DNA of 64,000 nucleotides from Nostoc sp. NIES-4103 (GTDB lineage: Bacteria; Cyanobacteriota; Cyanobacteriia; Cyanobacteriales; Nostocaceae). Below the pieces are notes generated by a model, which was given only the letters and a program-made list of their open reading frames with translations, searched no databases and was not told the origin of the DNA. The stretch is from positions 5,288,454-5,352,453 of the forward strand of contig NZ_AP018288.1 of NCBI RefSeq assembly GCF_002368335.1, in the 5' to 3' direction. Position 1 is the first letter of the stretch. Each line of letters starts with the position of its first letter. Shown here piece after piece: positions 51,291 through 60,497 of the stretch. Both the position numbers and the translations under genes were made by a program.

Positions 51291-52892
51291 CACCTTCTCT
51301 GCGGTCAGTTGCTGTTGCTTTTCTGGGCTTTGCAGATATGCATATAATCTGTTAAGCGCGTTGACATATGCTTGCGCGGAAGCAACTATGATATCTGTGT
51401 TCGCAGCATGACCGGAAAATACTCTCGATTCGTGCCGTAAACGGATAGTTACTTCCCCAATGGCATCAATTCCGGCTGTGACTGACTGCACAGAAAACTC
51501 AATTAACTGGTTTGGCACGTTTACCACGCGATTGATTGCTTTGTAAACTGCATCTACTGGCCCAGTACCAATTGCTGCATCGGTTAATTCTTCGCCTTCT
51601 GGTGTGCGGAGTGTAACTGTGGCGGTGGGTTTGGCGTTGCTACCACAGGAAACTTGCACTAACTCTACACCGAACAAATCAGGTGCTTGTTGGATTTCAT
51701 CGTTAACAATTGCTTCCAAATCCCAATCGGAAATTTCTTTCTTTTTGTCAGCTACTTCTTTAAACCTGATAAATGCTTTGTTTAATTCTGTTTCTGACAG
51801 TTCAAAGCCCAATTCTTTCAAGCGGGTACGGAAAGCATTTCTCCCTGAATGTTTACCCAATACGATTTGATTGTCTGTTAAGCCAATCAATTGGGCGTCC
51901 ATAATTTCGTAGGTGAGCTTGTTTTTCAACACGCCATCTTGGTGAATACCAGACTCATGGGCAAAGGCATTCGCCCCTACTATAGCTTTATTTGGTTGCA
52001 CTAGCATTCCCGTCAAATTAGAAACTAAGCGCGAGGTTTTATAAATTTGACGGGTGTCAATATTGGTTAATGGTTGTTCAGAATCAGCTGGTCTTCCTAA
52101 GAAAGGATTAAAATATTGCCGCCGCACATGCAAAGCCATGACTAATTCTTCTAAGGCGGCATTTCCTGCTCGCTCACCAATACCATTGATGGTACATTCT
52201 AATTGGCGTGCGCCATTTTTTACAGCTTCCAAGAAGTTAGCAACTGCTAAACCTAAATCGTTATGTCCGTGTACAGAAATAATTGCTTGGTCAATGTTGG
52301 GGACATTATCTTTAATGCCTTTAATAATTGCCCCAAATTCACTTGGTGTAGTGTAACCAACTGTATCAGGAATGTTAACTGTTGTTGCTCCAGCAGCGAT
52401 CGCTCGCTCTAACACTTGATACAAAAATTCTGGGTCAGAACGTCCAGCATCTTCGGGCGAAAATTCCACGTCATCGGTGAAACTTTTGGCATAAGCTACC
52501 ATTTCTTCTGTAATTGCCAGTACTTCTGATTTTGTTTTTTTGAGTTTATATTTCAGGTGAATATCAGAAGTGGCAATAAATGTATGAATTCTACCATGAA
52601 CAGCGCTTTTGATCGCCGCTGCTGCTGTTTTGATATCATCATGCCTTGCTCTTGCCAAACTACAAATTACCGGGCCATCTTCTGTGCCTACGGCTTCTGC
52701 TATCTTGCTGATGGCTTCAAAATCTCCCGGACTAGCAAAGGCAAAACCGGCTTCAATTATATCTACACCCAACCGCGCTAGCTGCTTAGCGATCGCCAGC
52801 TTTTCGTCTATATTCAGTGTTGCTCCCGGACATTGTTCTCCATCTCGGAGTGTAGTATCAAAAATGAGGATTCGCTCGGCAGTATTTGTCAT
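51288..52892 (-). CDS. leuA: 2-isopropylmalate synthase
   Basis: 534 residues, normal length. Catalytic TIM barrel begins IFDTTLRDGEQCPGATL (metal and substrate residues) and includes VHGHNDLGLAVAN (metal histidines) and INGIGERAGNA. The C-terminal LeuA dimer domain (from about 395; DLFGVELVQVSCG, ATVTLRTPEGE) binds leucine for feedback inhibition. First committed step of leucine synthesis: condenses 2-oxoisovalerate with acetyl-CoA. No other leu gene is adjacent. Citramalate or homocitrate synthase is unlikely given the complete match to LeuA. Confidence 0.93.
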   Translation of the reverse strand: MTNTAERILIFDTTLRDGEQCPGATLNIDEKLAIAKQLARLGVDIIEAGFAFASPGDFEAISKIAEAVGTEDGPVICSLARARHDDIKTAAAAIKSAVHGRIHTFIATSDIHLKYKLKKTKSEVLAITEEMVAYAKSFTDDVEFSPEDAGRSDPEFLYQVLERAIAAGATTVNIPDTVGYTTPSEFGAIIKGIKDNVPNIDQAIISVHGHNDLGLAVANFLEAVKNGARQLECTINGIGERAGNAALEELVMALHVRRQYFNPFLGRPADSEQPLTNIDTRQIYKTSRLVSNLTGMLVQPNKAIVGANAFAHESGIHQDGVLKNKLTYEIMDAQLIGLTDNQIVLGKHSGRNAFRTRLKELGFELSETELNKAFIRFKEVADKKKEISDWDLEAIVNDEIQQAPDLFGVELVQVSCGSNAKPTATVTLRTPEGEELTDAAIGTGPVDAVYKAINRVVNVPNQLIEFSVQSVTAGIDAIGEVTIRLRHESRVFSGHAANTDIIVASAQAYVNALNRLYAYLQSPEKQQQLTAEKV

Positions 52893-52983
52893 TTTGGCTC
52901 GTTGTTTGGTTTTAACTTTTTGCTTAAAATACTCGGAACCTTATCTTTTTATTCTTAACATTTTGTAAATAATTGTTAAGGCA

Positions 52984-53505
52984 TCAACCTTCTACTTTCT
53001 CTATTTGGTCTCTTATATCGTTCAAATCTATATATCTATCCGTGGCATTACGCAATTCTCTCGCTATCATGCCTTCTGTCGATACTACTGTAATATGTGT
53101 ATTTTTTGAACGTAAGAGTTCGATGGCTCTTTCAAAATCTCCATCACCGCTAAATAAAACTACTCGATCATATTGGTCTACGGTATTAAACATATCTACA
53201 ACAATTTCTATATCTAAATTGGCTTTTTGCGAATACCTCCCGGATGAATCATCATAATATTCTTTGAGAATTTTTGTTCGGACTGTATATCCCAGACTGA
53301 TGAGAGCATCTCTAAAACCTCGTTGATCTTGTGGGTCTTTTAAGCCAGTGTACCAGAAAGCATTAATTAAAGTAGTATCTGATTGCTCGTGTTTGAAATA
53401 TTCTAAGACTCGCCGAGGATCAAAAAACCAGCCATTTTTTTGTTGAGCATAGAACATATTGTTTCCGTCTACAAAAATAGACAGACGATTCATTGGAGAA
53501 CCCAT
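52984..53505 (-). CDS. NYN-domain protein (LabA/DUF88 type)
   Basis: 173 residues from ATG 53505 (AGGTG nine bases upstream); a GTG 12 bases earlier also opens the frame. PIN-like NYN nuclease fold with conserved acidic residues: FVDGNNMFYA near the N-terminus, KANLDIEIVVDMF in the middle and FSGDGDFERAIE. LabA of Synechococcus, in this family, affects negative feedback of the KaiC clock output; whether this protein does so is unknown. The metal-binding Asp set appears complete, so RNase activity is plausible. It lies 90 bp upstream of leuA on the opposite side of that gene's start, same strand. Confidence 0.85.
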   Translation of the reverse strand: MGSPMNRLSIFVDGNNMFYAQQKNGWFFDPRRVLEYFKHEQSDTTLINAFWYTGLKDPQDQRGFRDALISLGYTVRTKILKEYYDDSSGRYSQKANLDIEIVVDMFNTVDQYDRVVLFSGDGDFERAIELLRSKNTHITVVSTEGMIARELRNATDRYIDLNDIRDQIEKVEG

Positions 53506-53616
53506 AGAAAAATACACCTAATAAATAGAAATGAATTTAGATGGAACAATAGATTATAGCAACTCTCAAATGATAATTTTGCTAATATACCTAAAGGAAC
53601 TTCTCATGTATAGCTT

Positions 53617-53835
53617 TTATCTTACCGCTTTCAAAGCAGAAAATTTGCCCAAACGTTTAGACATAAGCTGTTGGGTGTCCCACGTTTTCACTCCCAATAC
53701 TATAAGAGACACCCCATGATCAAAATCTACCAATAAAATTGACTGACCAACAGCATTCTTAGCTATATAACGGTCAAGTTTACTCCTAAAGAGGTAAGTC
53801 ATAGGTCTTGAGGTAGGATCAACATTGATCACCAT
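53617..53835 (-). CDS. Small hypothetical protein
   Basis: 72 residues from ATG. It has a strand-rich core (QSILLVDFDHGVSLIVLGVK) and a helical end (TQQLMSKRLGKFSALKAV). Composition is protein-like, but there is no clear ribosome site and I do not recognise a family. It lies on the same strand as the LabA-like gene, 110 bp upstream. Confidence 0.4.
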   Translation of the reverse strand: MVINVDPTSRPMTYLFRSKLDRYIAKNAVGQSILLVDFDHGVSLIVLGVKTWDTQQLMSKRLGKFSALKAVR

Positions 53836-54234
53836 CTATGAGTTTTCCAGTCAACAAAAGGACCAGCCTAATGGAAATGTCAGTGTTGCACAACAGGTAC
53901 CCGTTGCTTATCAGTAGGCTGTTGCTAGACTACTTCTAATAGACGCACCTGTGGGCTAGAGTGGAATAGAATCTCGTAGCAACTCAATGTCAAGTCAAAG
54001 AATTTCCGGCTTAGGTGTGTAGAATTATCTCTGCTTTAATCTTAGTCAGAGAATAAGTTAGGCAGTAGCTGGGTTAAAAGTCTGCTGTATAGAGGTTGGC
54101 TAACCCAAGTTTGGTAAGGAATAGCAGATACATTACAAATGTATAAGATTTTCATTTAAGTCTAATTCAACGTGGTTGTAGTAAAAAGGGACATGAATAA
54201 ATAAAGTTGTACGTAAACCAATTATTAACACGAT
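53836..54234. other. Spacer, no gene seen
   Basis: Contains no long frame and no strong repeat. A weak imperfect palindrome lies around 53868-53935 (GCCTAATGG to CAGTAGGC). Likely promoter region of the CHASE2-kinase gene. Confidence 0.45.
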
Positions 54235-56625
54235 ATGGCAGAAGAACCTACACCTACCTTAACTAAAAAACATGTTTCTGCCGCCAATATAGGCTCAAGT
54301 AAACTGACAAAAGTCACTTTGACAGCATCAACACTCTCTTTCACACTCATGGTTCGCTTAGGCCATTTGCTTGCTGGTGCTTGGGCCATAGGTGCAGCAG
54401 TGCTGAGTGTTTCTGATTTAGGTATGGTGCAATTGATGGAAAATCAAGCGCTGTCTGCATTTTTCCAATTGCGCGGGCCGATTGTACCTCCGCAAGATAT
54501 TGTGATTTTAGCGATCGACGATCAGTCGATATCAATTCCCGAACAGTACTATCAAACAGATCCAAAACACTACGTTGACTTAGAACCGCTAAAATCATTT
54601 CCCTTTAAACGAGCTGCATATGCCCAGATTATCGAAAAGTTGATCAAGGCTGGTGCGCGTTGTGTGGCATTAGATCTAGTTTTTGATACCCCAAGTAGTT
54701 ACGGTGTAGATGACGATCGCCAACTGCAAGCAGCATTGCAACAATACGGCAGCAAAGTCACCTTAGCAGCACTCTACGAAAATTTCCAGACACACCAAGG
54801 AATTTTCATGCAACTGAGTCTGCCTCAAGAAATGTTTCGTGTCGGGTCAGTTTCTCTTGGTTCAGTCAATTTCCCTCTGGAGATAGATGGCAAAGTTCAC
54901 CAATTAGCTAGCGAATTTGCGGATTTCTTACCTCAAAACGATTCCCTAGCAGTGAAAATGCCCTCATTTGATGAAGCAGTGCTATTGGCAGCACAGATAA
55001 ATTATCCTAGGCCAAAGGGCGATCGCATTCATTTCTGGGGTGCAGCGGGGACATTCGAGACAATTCCTTTGTGGTACGTACTCGACCCAGAAAACTGGAA
55101 TACTTATTTAGAGCAGGGTAAGGTTTTCCAAGGCAAGATAGTCTTGATTGGCTCAACAGACAAGTTGAACAACGATTATCATCCTATAGCTGCTGGCAAC
55201 AGTCTAGAGCGGATGTCAGGGGTGGAAATTCACGCCAATGCCATCGCAACTTTGATGCAAAATAAAGCTATTGCTCAAGCTTTTAACACTCCACCTCTGC
55301 GGAGTTTGTTTGTACTGGTATTAGTTAGTGGTGCAGCCATCATTATTACTAAAACCAAACGAGGGTTTCAGAGATTTACATTTAGCCTCGTCCTAGCTAG
55401 CATTTGGGGAGGAATTAGCTATGTGAGCTTTGTATATGCTCAGTTAATTTTTCCCACTGTGATACCAATGATCGCGATCGCTGTTTGTGGACTATCTTAC
55501 TTAGTAACCGAAGTAGCCAGGGAAAAAATTAGAATTCGCCAATTCATCAACATTTTTCAGAAATATAAAACTTCCCCTGTTGTCCAAGAGATTATCAGCC
55601 AACAACAAGACCTCCAGGACTTACTCCAGCAGCGAGATTTAGCATTAACAGGGAAAATACTGGCAGGACGTTACAAAATTGTCAAAGTTCTCGGTGCAGG
55701 TGGATTCAGCGAAACCTACATTGCCGAAGATACCCTCCGTCCTGGAAACCCGCCATGTGTAGTTAAGCAGCTAAAACCAGCCAACACCCAATCAAAGGCG
55801 TTAGAACTAGCCAGACGTTTATTTGAGTCAGAAGCCCAAACCCTAGAAAAATTGGGAACACACCCCCAAATTCCTCAACTTCTGGCTTATTTTGAACAAG
55901 ATGCAGAATTTTATTTAGTGCAAGAATATATAGAGGGTCATCCTTTGAGTCAGGAACTCTCATTGGGTAAACCGATTTTAGAAACTAAAGCGATCGCAAT
56001 TGTCAGAGATTTATTGCAAACATTAACATTTGTCCATGAAAACGGCGTCATTCACCGAGATATTAAACCCAGCAACATCATTCGCCGACACTCTGATTGC
56101 AAGCTTGTATTAATTGACTTTGGTGCTGTCAAAGAAGTCTCCACACCACAGTTAGATGATTCAGAGCCAACACCCTTTACCATTGGCATTGGTACAAAGG
56201 GTTATGCACCAAGTGAACAATGCTTTGGGCGTCCACAATATAATAGTGACATCTATGCAGTCGGTATGATTGCCATTAGAGCCTTGACTGGTATTCCACC
56301 CCATGAACTAGATAGAGATATTTATGGGGAGTTGAAATGGGGTGATAAAGCTGTAGTCAGCAACTCTTTAGTTCAAATTCTTTCTCAAATGGTGCTAGAT
56401 AATTGCAAACAGCGATATCAATGTGCATCGGAAATATTAGCAGACATTGACCAATTAATCAATTCTTCAGATAGCAACGTGATTGCAAAAGGTAACTTAC
56501 CGATTGATATATTATCAAAAGACGATTTAGAAACTCCCACCACACCTTGGACAGGATCATTCTCGGAAACATCTGTATTAGACGACTCTAAGCAGAGTAG
56601 GGAAGATGAGGGGAGGGGGAGATAG
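54235..56625 (+). CDS. CHASE2 sensor Ser/Thr protein kinase
   Basis: 796 residues. Membrane helix about 40-60; extracytoplasmic CHASE2 domain about 65-345 (FFQLRGPIVPPQDIVILAID, CVALDLVFDTPSSYG, KIVLIGSTDKLNND, MSGVEIHANAIATL); three helices about 355-425; then a complete eukaryotic-type kinase from Tyr480: GAGGFSETY loop, Lys511, HRD at 607-609, DFG at 628-630, APSEQ. All catalytic residues are intact, unlike the giant kinase. It should pass an external signal to Ser/Thr phosphorylation in the cytoplasm. The last residues (REDEGRGR) come from a spacer repeat. The stand-alone CHASE2 protein at 30515 shares the sensor architecture. Confidence 0.9.
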   Translation: MAEEPTPTLTKKHVSAANIGSSKLTKVTLTASTLSFTLMVRLGHLLAGAWAIGAAVLSVSDLGMVQLMENQALSAFFQLRGPIVPPQDIVILAIDDQSISIPEQYYQTDPKHYVDLEPLKSFPFKRAAYAQIIEKLIKAGARCVALDLVFDTPSSYGVDDDRQLQAALQQYGSKVTLAALYENFQTHQGIFMQLSLPQEMFRVGSVSLGSVNFPLEIDGKVHQLASEFADFLPQNDSLAVKMPSFDEAVLLAAQINYPRPKGDRIHFWGAAGTFETIPLWYVLDPENWNTYLEQGKVFQGKIVLIGSTDKLNNDYHPIAAGNSLERMSGVEIHANAIATLMQNKAIAQAFNTPPLRSLFVLVLVSGAAIIITKTKRGFQRFTFSLVLASIWGGISYVSFVYAQLIFPTVIPMIAIAVCGLSYLVTEVAREKIRIRQFINIFQKYKTSPVVQEIISQQQDLQDLLQQRDLALTGKILAGRYKIVKVLGAGGFSETYIAEDTLRPGNPPCVVKQLKPANTQSKALELARRLFESEAQTLEKLGTHPQIPQLLAYFEQDAEFYLVQEYIEGHPLSQELSLGKPILETKAIAIVRDLLQTLTFVHENGVIHRDIKPSNIIRRHSDCKLVLIDFGAVKEVSTPQLDDSEPTPFTIGIGTKGYAPSEQCFGRPQYNSDIYAVGMIAIRALTGIPPHELDRDIYGELKWGDKAVVSNSLVQILSQMVLDNCKQRYQCASEILADIDQLINSSDSNVIAKGNLPIDILSKDDLETPTTPWTGSFSETSVLDDSKQSREDEGRGR

Positions 56626-56707
56626 GGAGCAGGAAAGCAAGGGAAAGATAAATCAATTTGCTTGTTTATTTATTCAATGTTCAAGGAAAATGTTCCTACT
56701 GCTTTTG

Positions 56708-58609
56708 CTACAAGCAGTTTTCTAGTTGTTCGACTAAAGTCTCGCGATTCAAATTTTTACCAATTAGCATTAACTGGTTTTTCTTATCTCCTTTCCACTC
56801 ATCATCATCAAACGAGAAACGCCTACCCCAAATCTGGAAAATATGGCGTTTAGGACTTTCTTGAAACCACAATATTCCTTTAATTTGGAAAACGTCATTA
56901 GGTAATTGGTTATCTAAAAAATATTCAAACTTCTTAACAATGAAAGGCTTGTCACTTTGGAAAAACACTGAAGTGATGGGATTATTTTCTAAATAATCGG
57001 AATCATAGTGACCATGAAAATATTTGTTAAATTCAAACAGATTTGCACTGACAATGAAAGGAAGTGGTGCTTGACAGAGTTTGGTACGGATAATTCTTGC
57101 ACCTTTCTGACACTCAGAGATTTTTCTTTCCCACTCCTGCAAGCCTGCTTCAGACACTAAATCAATTTTATTAATCAAAATAATATCACCATAGGCAATT
57201 TGACAATAATCTGCTTGAGAGTTGAATAAATCCAGGCTGAAATTTCTCGCGTCTACCACAGTTATTATCGCATCCAGGTGAGTTAAATCCCTTAATTCAC
57301 TGTAGATAAAAGTTGAAGCAATTGGTAAGGGATCAGATGAACTCGTAGTTTCTACTATTAAATAATCTATATTTTCTACTGTTTCAATAACTTTGTATAC
57401 TGTATTGAAAAGTGATTTATTATGACGATGGATTTCACAACCATCACAATCATCAGTAATGTCCTCATATTCATAAAGCAAATCCGAAGTGATATCAATA
57501 CCAGTGTTACGAATATTAGGAACCAAAATAGCAACTTTTACATCTTGATGGAGACTTTTCAGTATTCTGTTTATCAGTGTGGTTTTTCCACTTTTTGAAG
57601 AACCAGTGACGATTGTAACAGACAGACTGATTGTGGAAATACTCGTCAAAATATTATAAATTTCTTGTTTTGTGATCAGCTGATTTAATTTATCCTTTTG
57701 CTGTTGTTGAAATTCTGCTAATTCCTTTAGTAATAAACTATACTCTTTACTCGCAAATTCCTGCTCCAATTCTGGCTTGAATAACTGTGGTTGACAACTA
57801 GGATCAATACTGACATAGTATAAATCCGTGAAAAATGCTGTCAGCAATTTGTGAACTGCAATAATTAAATCCCTAATCTTGCGAAAAGCTTCTTTATCAC
57901 CTACACCTTGTTGTTTCAGCTTTTTAAACTCTTCTTCCCAATGATAATTTTTATATAATAGAGTAGGTTGTTGGCTACTTATTCCCCAAAACCCAACTTT
58001 AAAAAAGACTTCACGTTCTGTAATAGTTGTGTAAACAACGACAGTAGGAATTGCATTTAAAACTTGACATAACTTGTGAATATCAATATCACCAATTGCT
58101 TTTTTGAAGTAGTCCCCATAATATTCAACAGGACACATTCCAAATGGGGGATAATGTTCACGCAAAAATTCTCTTAATTTATTGGGAAGCTCCAGTTTAA
58201 GATTATTTCGGATATCTTCAGAGCAGCTTTCGCTAATTTCTGGTTGTGAAGTTAAAATCAGCAAACTATGTTTTTGTTGTATATTCTGAAATATTTGGAT
58301 GGTTTCTTGCTTATTTAGTTTTTCAGACATCCAGCTTTCTTTTTCCCAATCAGCTTGAATTTTTTTTTCATTTTCTCTAATCAGAGTCTCTTGCACATGT
58401 TGTATTGCTTCTTGTATTAACCGACCCTGTTCGATGAAAGACATATTTGCAAGATTAGCAGAACTTTTATCTTCCTTCTGTCCAGCAAGGAAACTGAGGG
58501 CAAATTCTGTGCCTGTTTCTCCTAATTTCTTACCAATACCTTCTGCAAAACCTTTAGCAAGCCATGAAGTAAAGACAGCCAATGTTATCGTTGATACTGG
58601 TTCAAGCAT
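56708..58609 (-). CDS. CobW/COG0523-type GTPase fused to an uncharacterised N-terminal module
   Basis: 633 residues. Residues 1-45 are hydrophobic/amphipathic (VSTITLAVFTSWLAKG). Residues about 55-325 are an unnamed region (HSLLILTSQPE, FGMCPVEYYGDYFKKAIGD, VFFKVGFWGI) ending in a coiled coil (285-315). The C-terminal half is a G3E GTPase: P-loop GSSKSGKT (336-343), VETTSSSDP (419-427), NKID (480-483) and a CobW_C domain (about 545-630). The metal-binding CxCC loop of normal COG0523 chaperones is replaced by CDGC (388-391) with HRH (394-396). Ordinary family members have about 320-400 residues. Possibly a membrane-associated metal or NTP-dependent switch; function unknown. Confidence 0.7.
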   Translation of the reverse strand: MLEPVSTITLAVFTSWLAKGFAEGIGKKLGETGTEFALSFLAGQKEDKSSANLANMSFIEQGRLIQEAIQHVQETLIRENEKKIQADWEKESWMSEKLNKQETIQIFQNIQQKHSLLILTSQPEISESCSEDIRNNLKLELPNKLREFLREHYPPFGMCPVEYYGDYFKKAIGDIDIHKLCQVLNAIPTVVVYTTITEREVFFKVGFWGISSQQPTLLYKNYHWEEEFKKLKQQGVGDKEAFRKIRDLIIAVHKLLTAFFTDLYYVSIDPSCQPQLFKPELEQEFASKEYSLLLKELAEFQQQQKDKLNQLITKQEIYNILTSISTISLSVTIVTGSSKSGKTTLINRILKSLHQDVKVAILVPNIRNTGIDITSDLLYEYEDITDDCDGCEIHRHNKSLFNTVYKVIETVENIDYLIVETTSSSDPLPIASTFIYSELRDLTHLDAIITVVDARNFSLDLFNSQADYCQIAYGDIILINKIDLVSEAGLQEWERKISECQKGARIIRTKLCQAPLPFIVSANLFEFNKYFHGHYDSDYLENNPITSVFFQSDKPFIVKKFEYFLDNQLPNDVFQIKGILWFQESPKRHIFQIWGRRFSFDDDEWKGDKKNQLMLIGKNLNRETLVEQLENCL

Positions 58610-58970
58610 AGAAATTTAATATACCTTGTATATAAATATATTTACTCATTTAAAAGTAGTTTGACTATTTATCTGTCCTTGTATAAGGTCTGTTTTACCC
58701 AGGCTCATGTTTAAACTGCTGAAATACTTATGTAATAAAATTCTAACCATTTTTGACCTATTAGCAGCTAGCTGTAGTTTTTGGGGAAACTGTATATTGC
58801 TGCGATAGAAGCTGGAATTAGTGAAGAATTGGGATTAGATTTAACCACAGTTAAACGCATTACCTGTTACCAGTTTGCCAATTGGCACTCTCCACAGTGC
58901 TTAACCGGGGAGTTCTTGCTTTACACCGTCTAAAACAAACACTATCCCCGGTTGATATTCCACAGCTTAT
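58610..58970. other. Spacer with a possible gene remnant
   Basis: Around 58799-58934 a plus-strand frame without start reads AAIEAGISEELGLDLTTVKR then ITCYQFANWHSPQC and stops. The content is protein-like but I cannot assign it; it may be a decayed gene end. Otherwise AT-rich. Confidence 0.35.
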
Positions 58971-60317
58971 TCAATCTAAGGAGAGGAACTCTTCTGCTAT
59001 AGTCGGATGAATGCCGATTGTTTCATCTAAATCTTGCTTGGTAATGCCCTGACGAATTGCTACCCCAAGACTTTGAATGATATCAGCTGCGTGTTCACCC
59101 ACCATATGAGCGCCTAAAACTTGCCCAGAATCATTATTCACAACTAATTTAATTGTGGCTTGCTCATCGTATTCAGTTAGCTGATACAATAGTGGTCGAA
59201 AATGGTGGCAATAGCATTTCACAGCTTCACCAAATTTTTCTTTTGCTTGAGCCTCTGTCATACCTACACTAGCCGCTTCGGGACGAGAAAAAACAGCAGT
59301 AGGCACATAGTCATAATTTATTTGTTGTGGCTGATTACCAAACAGTGTATTGGCTACAGCAACACCTTCTGCCTTCGCAACTGGAGTTAATTGGATTCCT
59401 TTGATGCAGTCACCCACAGCATAAATGTTTTCTTGGGTGGTGCGGTTGTATGCATCGACTTTGATTGCACCTTGTTTGTCAAGTTCAACTTTGGCTTTTT
59501 CTAAACCAAGATTCTTGGTATTGGGAGCGTAACCTGTAGCAACTAGGATAGTGTCTGTAGCGATAATTTCCTGAAATTTGCCAGTAGTAGTCAAAAGCAA
59601 ACCATCATCACAAAGTGTAATTTTTTGAGCAGTGCTGTTAGTGAAAAACCGGATTCCCCGTTTGCTTAAACCTTCTTGCACACCAGAGCGGATGTCATCA
59701 TCAAAACCTGATAAAATCATTGCATCATGTTCGATTACCGTCACATCGCATCCAAAAGCGTGCATCACGCTGGAAAATTCTGTGCCAATATAGCCACCAC
59801 CAATAATTGCCAAACGTTTCGGTAGATAAGGTAAGTGAAACATCTGGCGGGATGTGATGGCGTATTCTATACCTCGAATGTCAGGCTTGGTCGTCCGACC
59901 CCCCACAGCAATTACAATTTTGTCGGCTGTTACTCTGCGTCCATCCAAATCTAGAGTGTGGGTATCGACAAAAGTCGCACGTTCCCGAATTAATTCAATT
60001 CCCGCTGTTTGCAACTGCTCAATGTAAGAGTGGCTAATATGTTCTAGATGCTGATACACTGACTTCATAAACAGTGTCCAGTCAAAGTACCGTTGACAGC
60101 TACTCCACCCATAATAGTGCGCCATTTGATTGTCCTTGGCAAAGTCAGCGGCGTAAACAATGAGTTTTTTGGGAATGCAACCGCGATTTACACAAGTACC
60201 ACCAATAGTTTCTTGTTCAGCAATAGCGACACGGACACCGTAGCTAGCTGCTTTTTTAGCTGCTGCTAATCCCCCAGGACCAGCACCAATGACAAACAGG
60301 TCGTAATCAAATGCCAT
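58971..60317 (-). CDS. gor: Glutathione-disulfide reductase-like flavoenzyme
   Basis: 448 residues, class I pyridine nucleotide-disulfide oxidoreductase. FAD motif GAGPGGLAAA (11-20), redox disulphide CVNRGC (Cys42, Cys47), NAD(P) motif GGGYIGTEF in the middle, YAVGDC for FAD, and the C-terminal HPTIAEEF (His about 437) that acts as the base on the partner subunit. The CVNRGC form and IPKK are typical of cyanobacterial and plant glutathione reductases, which reduce GSSG with NADPH. Homodimer in the cytoplasm. Mycothione or trypanothione reductase are unlikely here. Confidence 0.85.
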   Translation of the reverse strand: MAFDYDLFVIGAGPGGLAAAKKAASYGVRVAIAEQETIGGTCVNRGCIPKKLIVYAADFAKDNQMAHYYGWSSCQRYFDWTLFMKSVYQHLEHISHSYIEQLQTAGIELIRERATFVDTHTLDLDGRRVTADKIVIAVGGRTTKPDIRGIEYAITSRQMFHLPYLPKRLAIIGGGYIGTEFSSVMHAFGCDVTVIEHDAMILSGFDDDIRSGVQEGLSKRGIRFFTNSTAQKITLCDDGLLLTTTGKFQEIIATDTILVATGYAPNTKNLGLEKAKVELDKQGAIKVDAYNRTTQENIYAVGDCIKGIQLTPVAKAEGVAVANTLFGNQPQQINYDYVPTAVFSRPEAASVGMTEAQAKEKFGEAVKCYCHHFRPLLYQLTEYDEQATIKLVVNNDSGQVLGAHMVGEHAADIIQSLGVAIRQGITKQDLDETIGIHPTIAEEFLSLD

Positions 60318-60497
60318 AAAAATCTGTTCCTTTTCAACTGTTTGGAAAGCAGAGCTATTTGATCTTTTATAGTTATGTAGTCAACATATGGGCTACTGTC
60401 TTTGGATGGACAAAATGGTATGAAAACGCTCTGATATGTTACAGATTGCTGCTTTACTAGCAATTATGTACAAAAGAAACAGCGATCGCAATGACTA

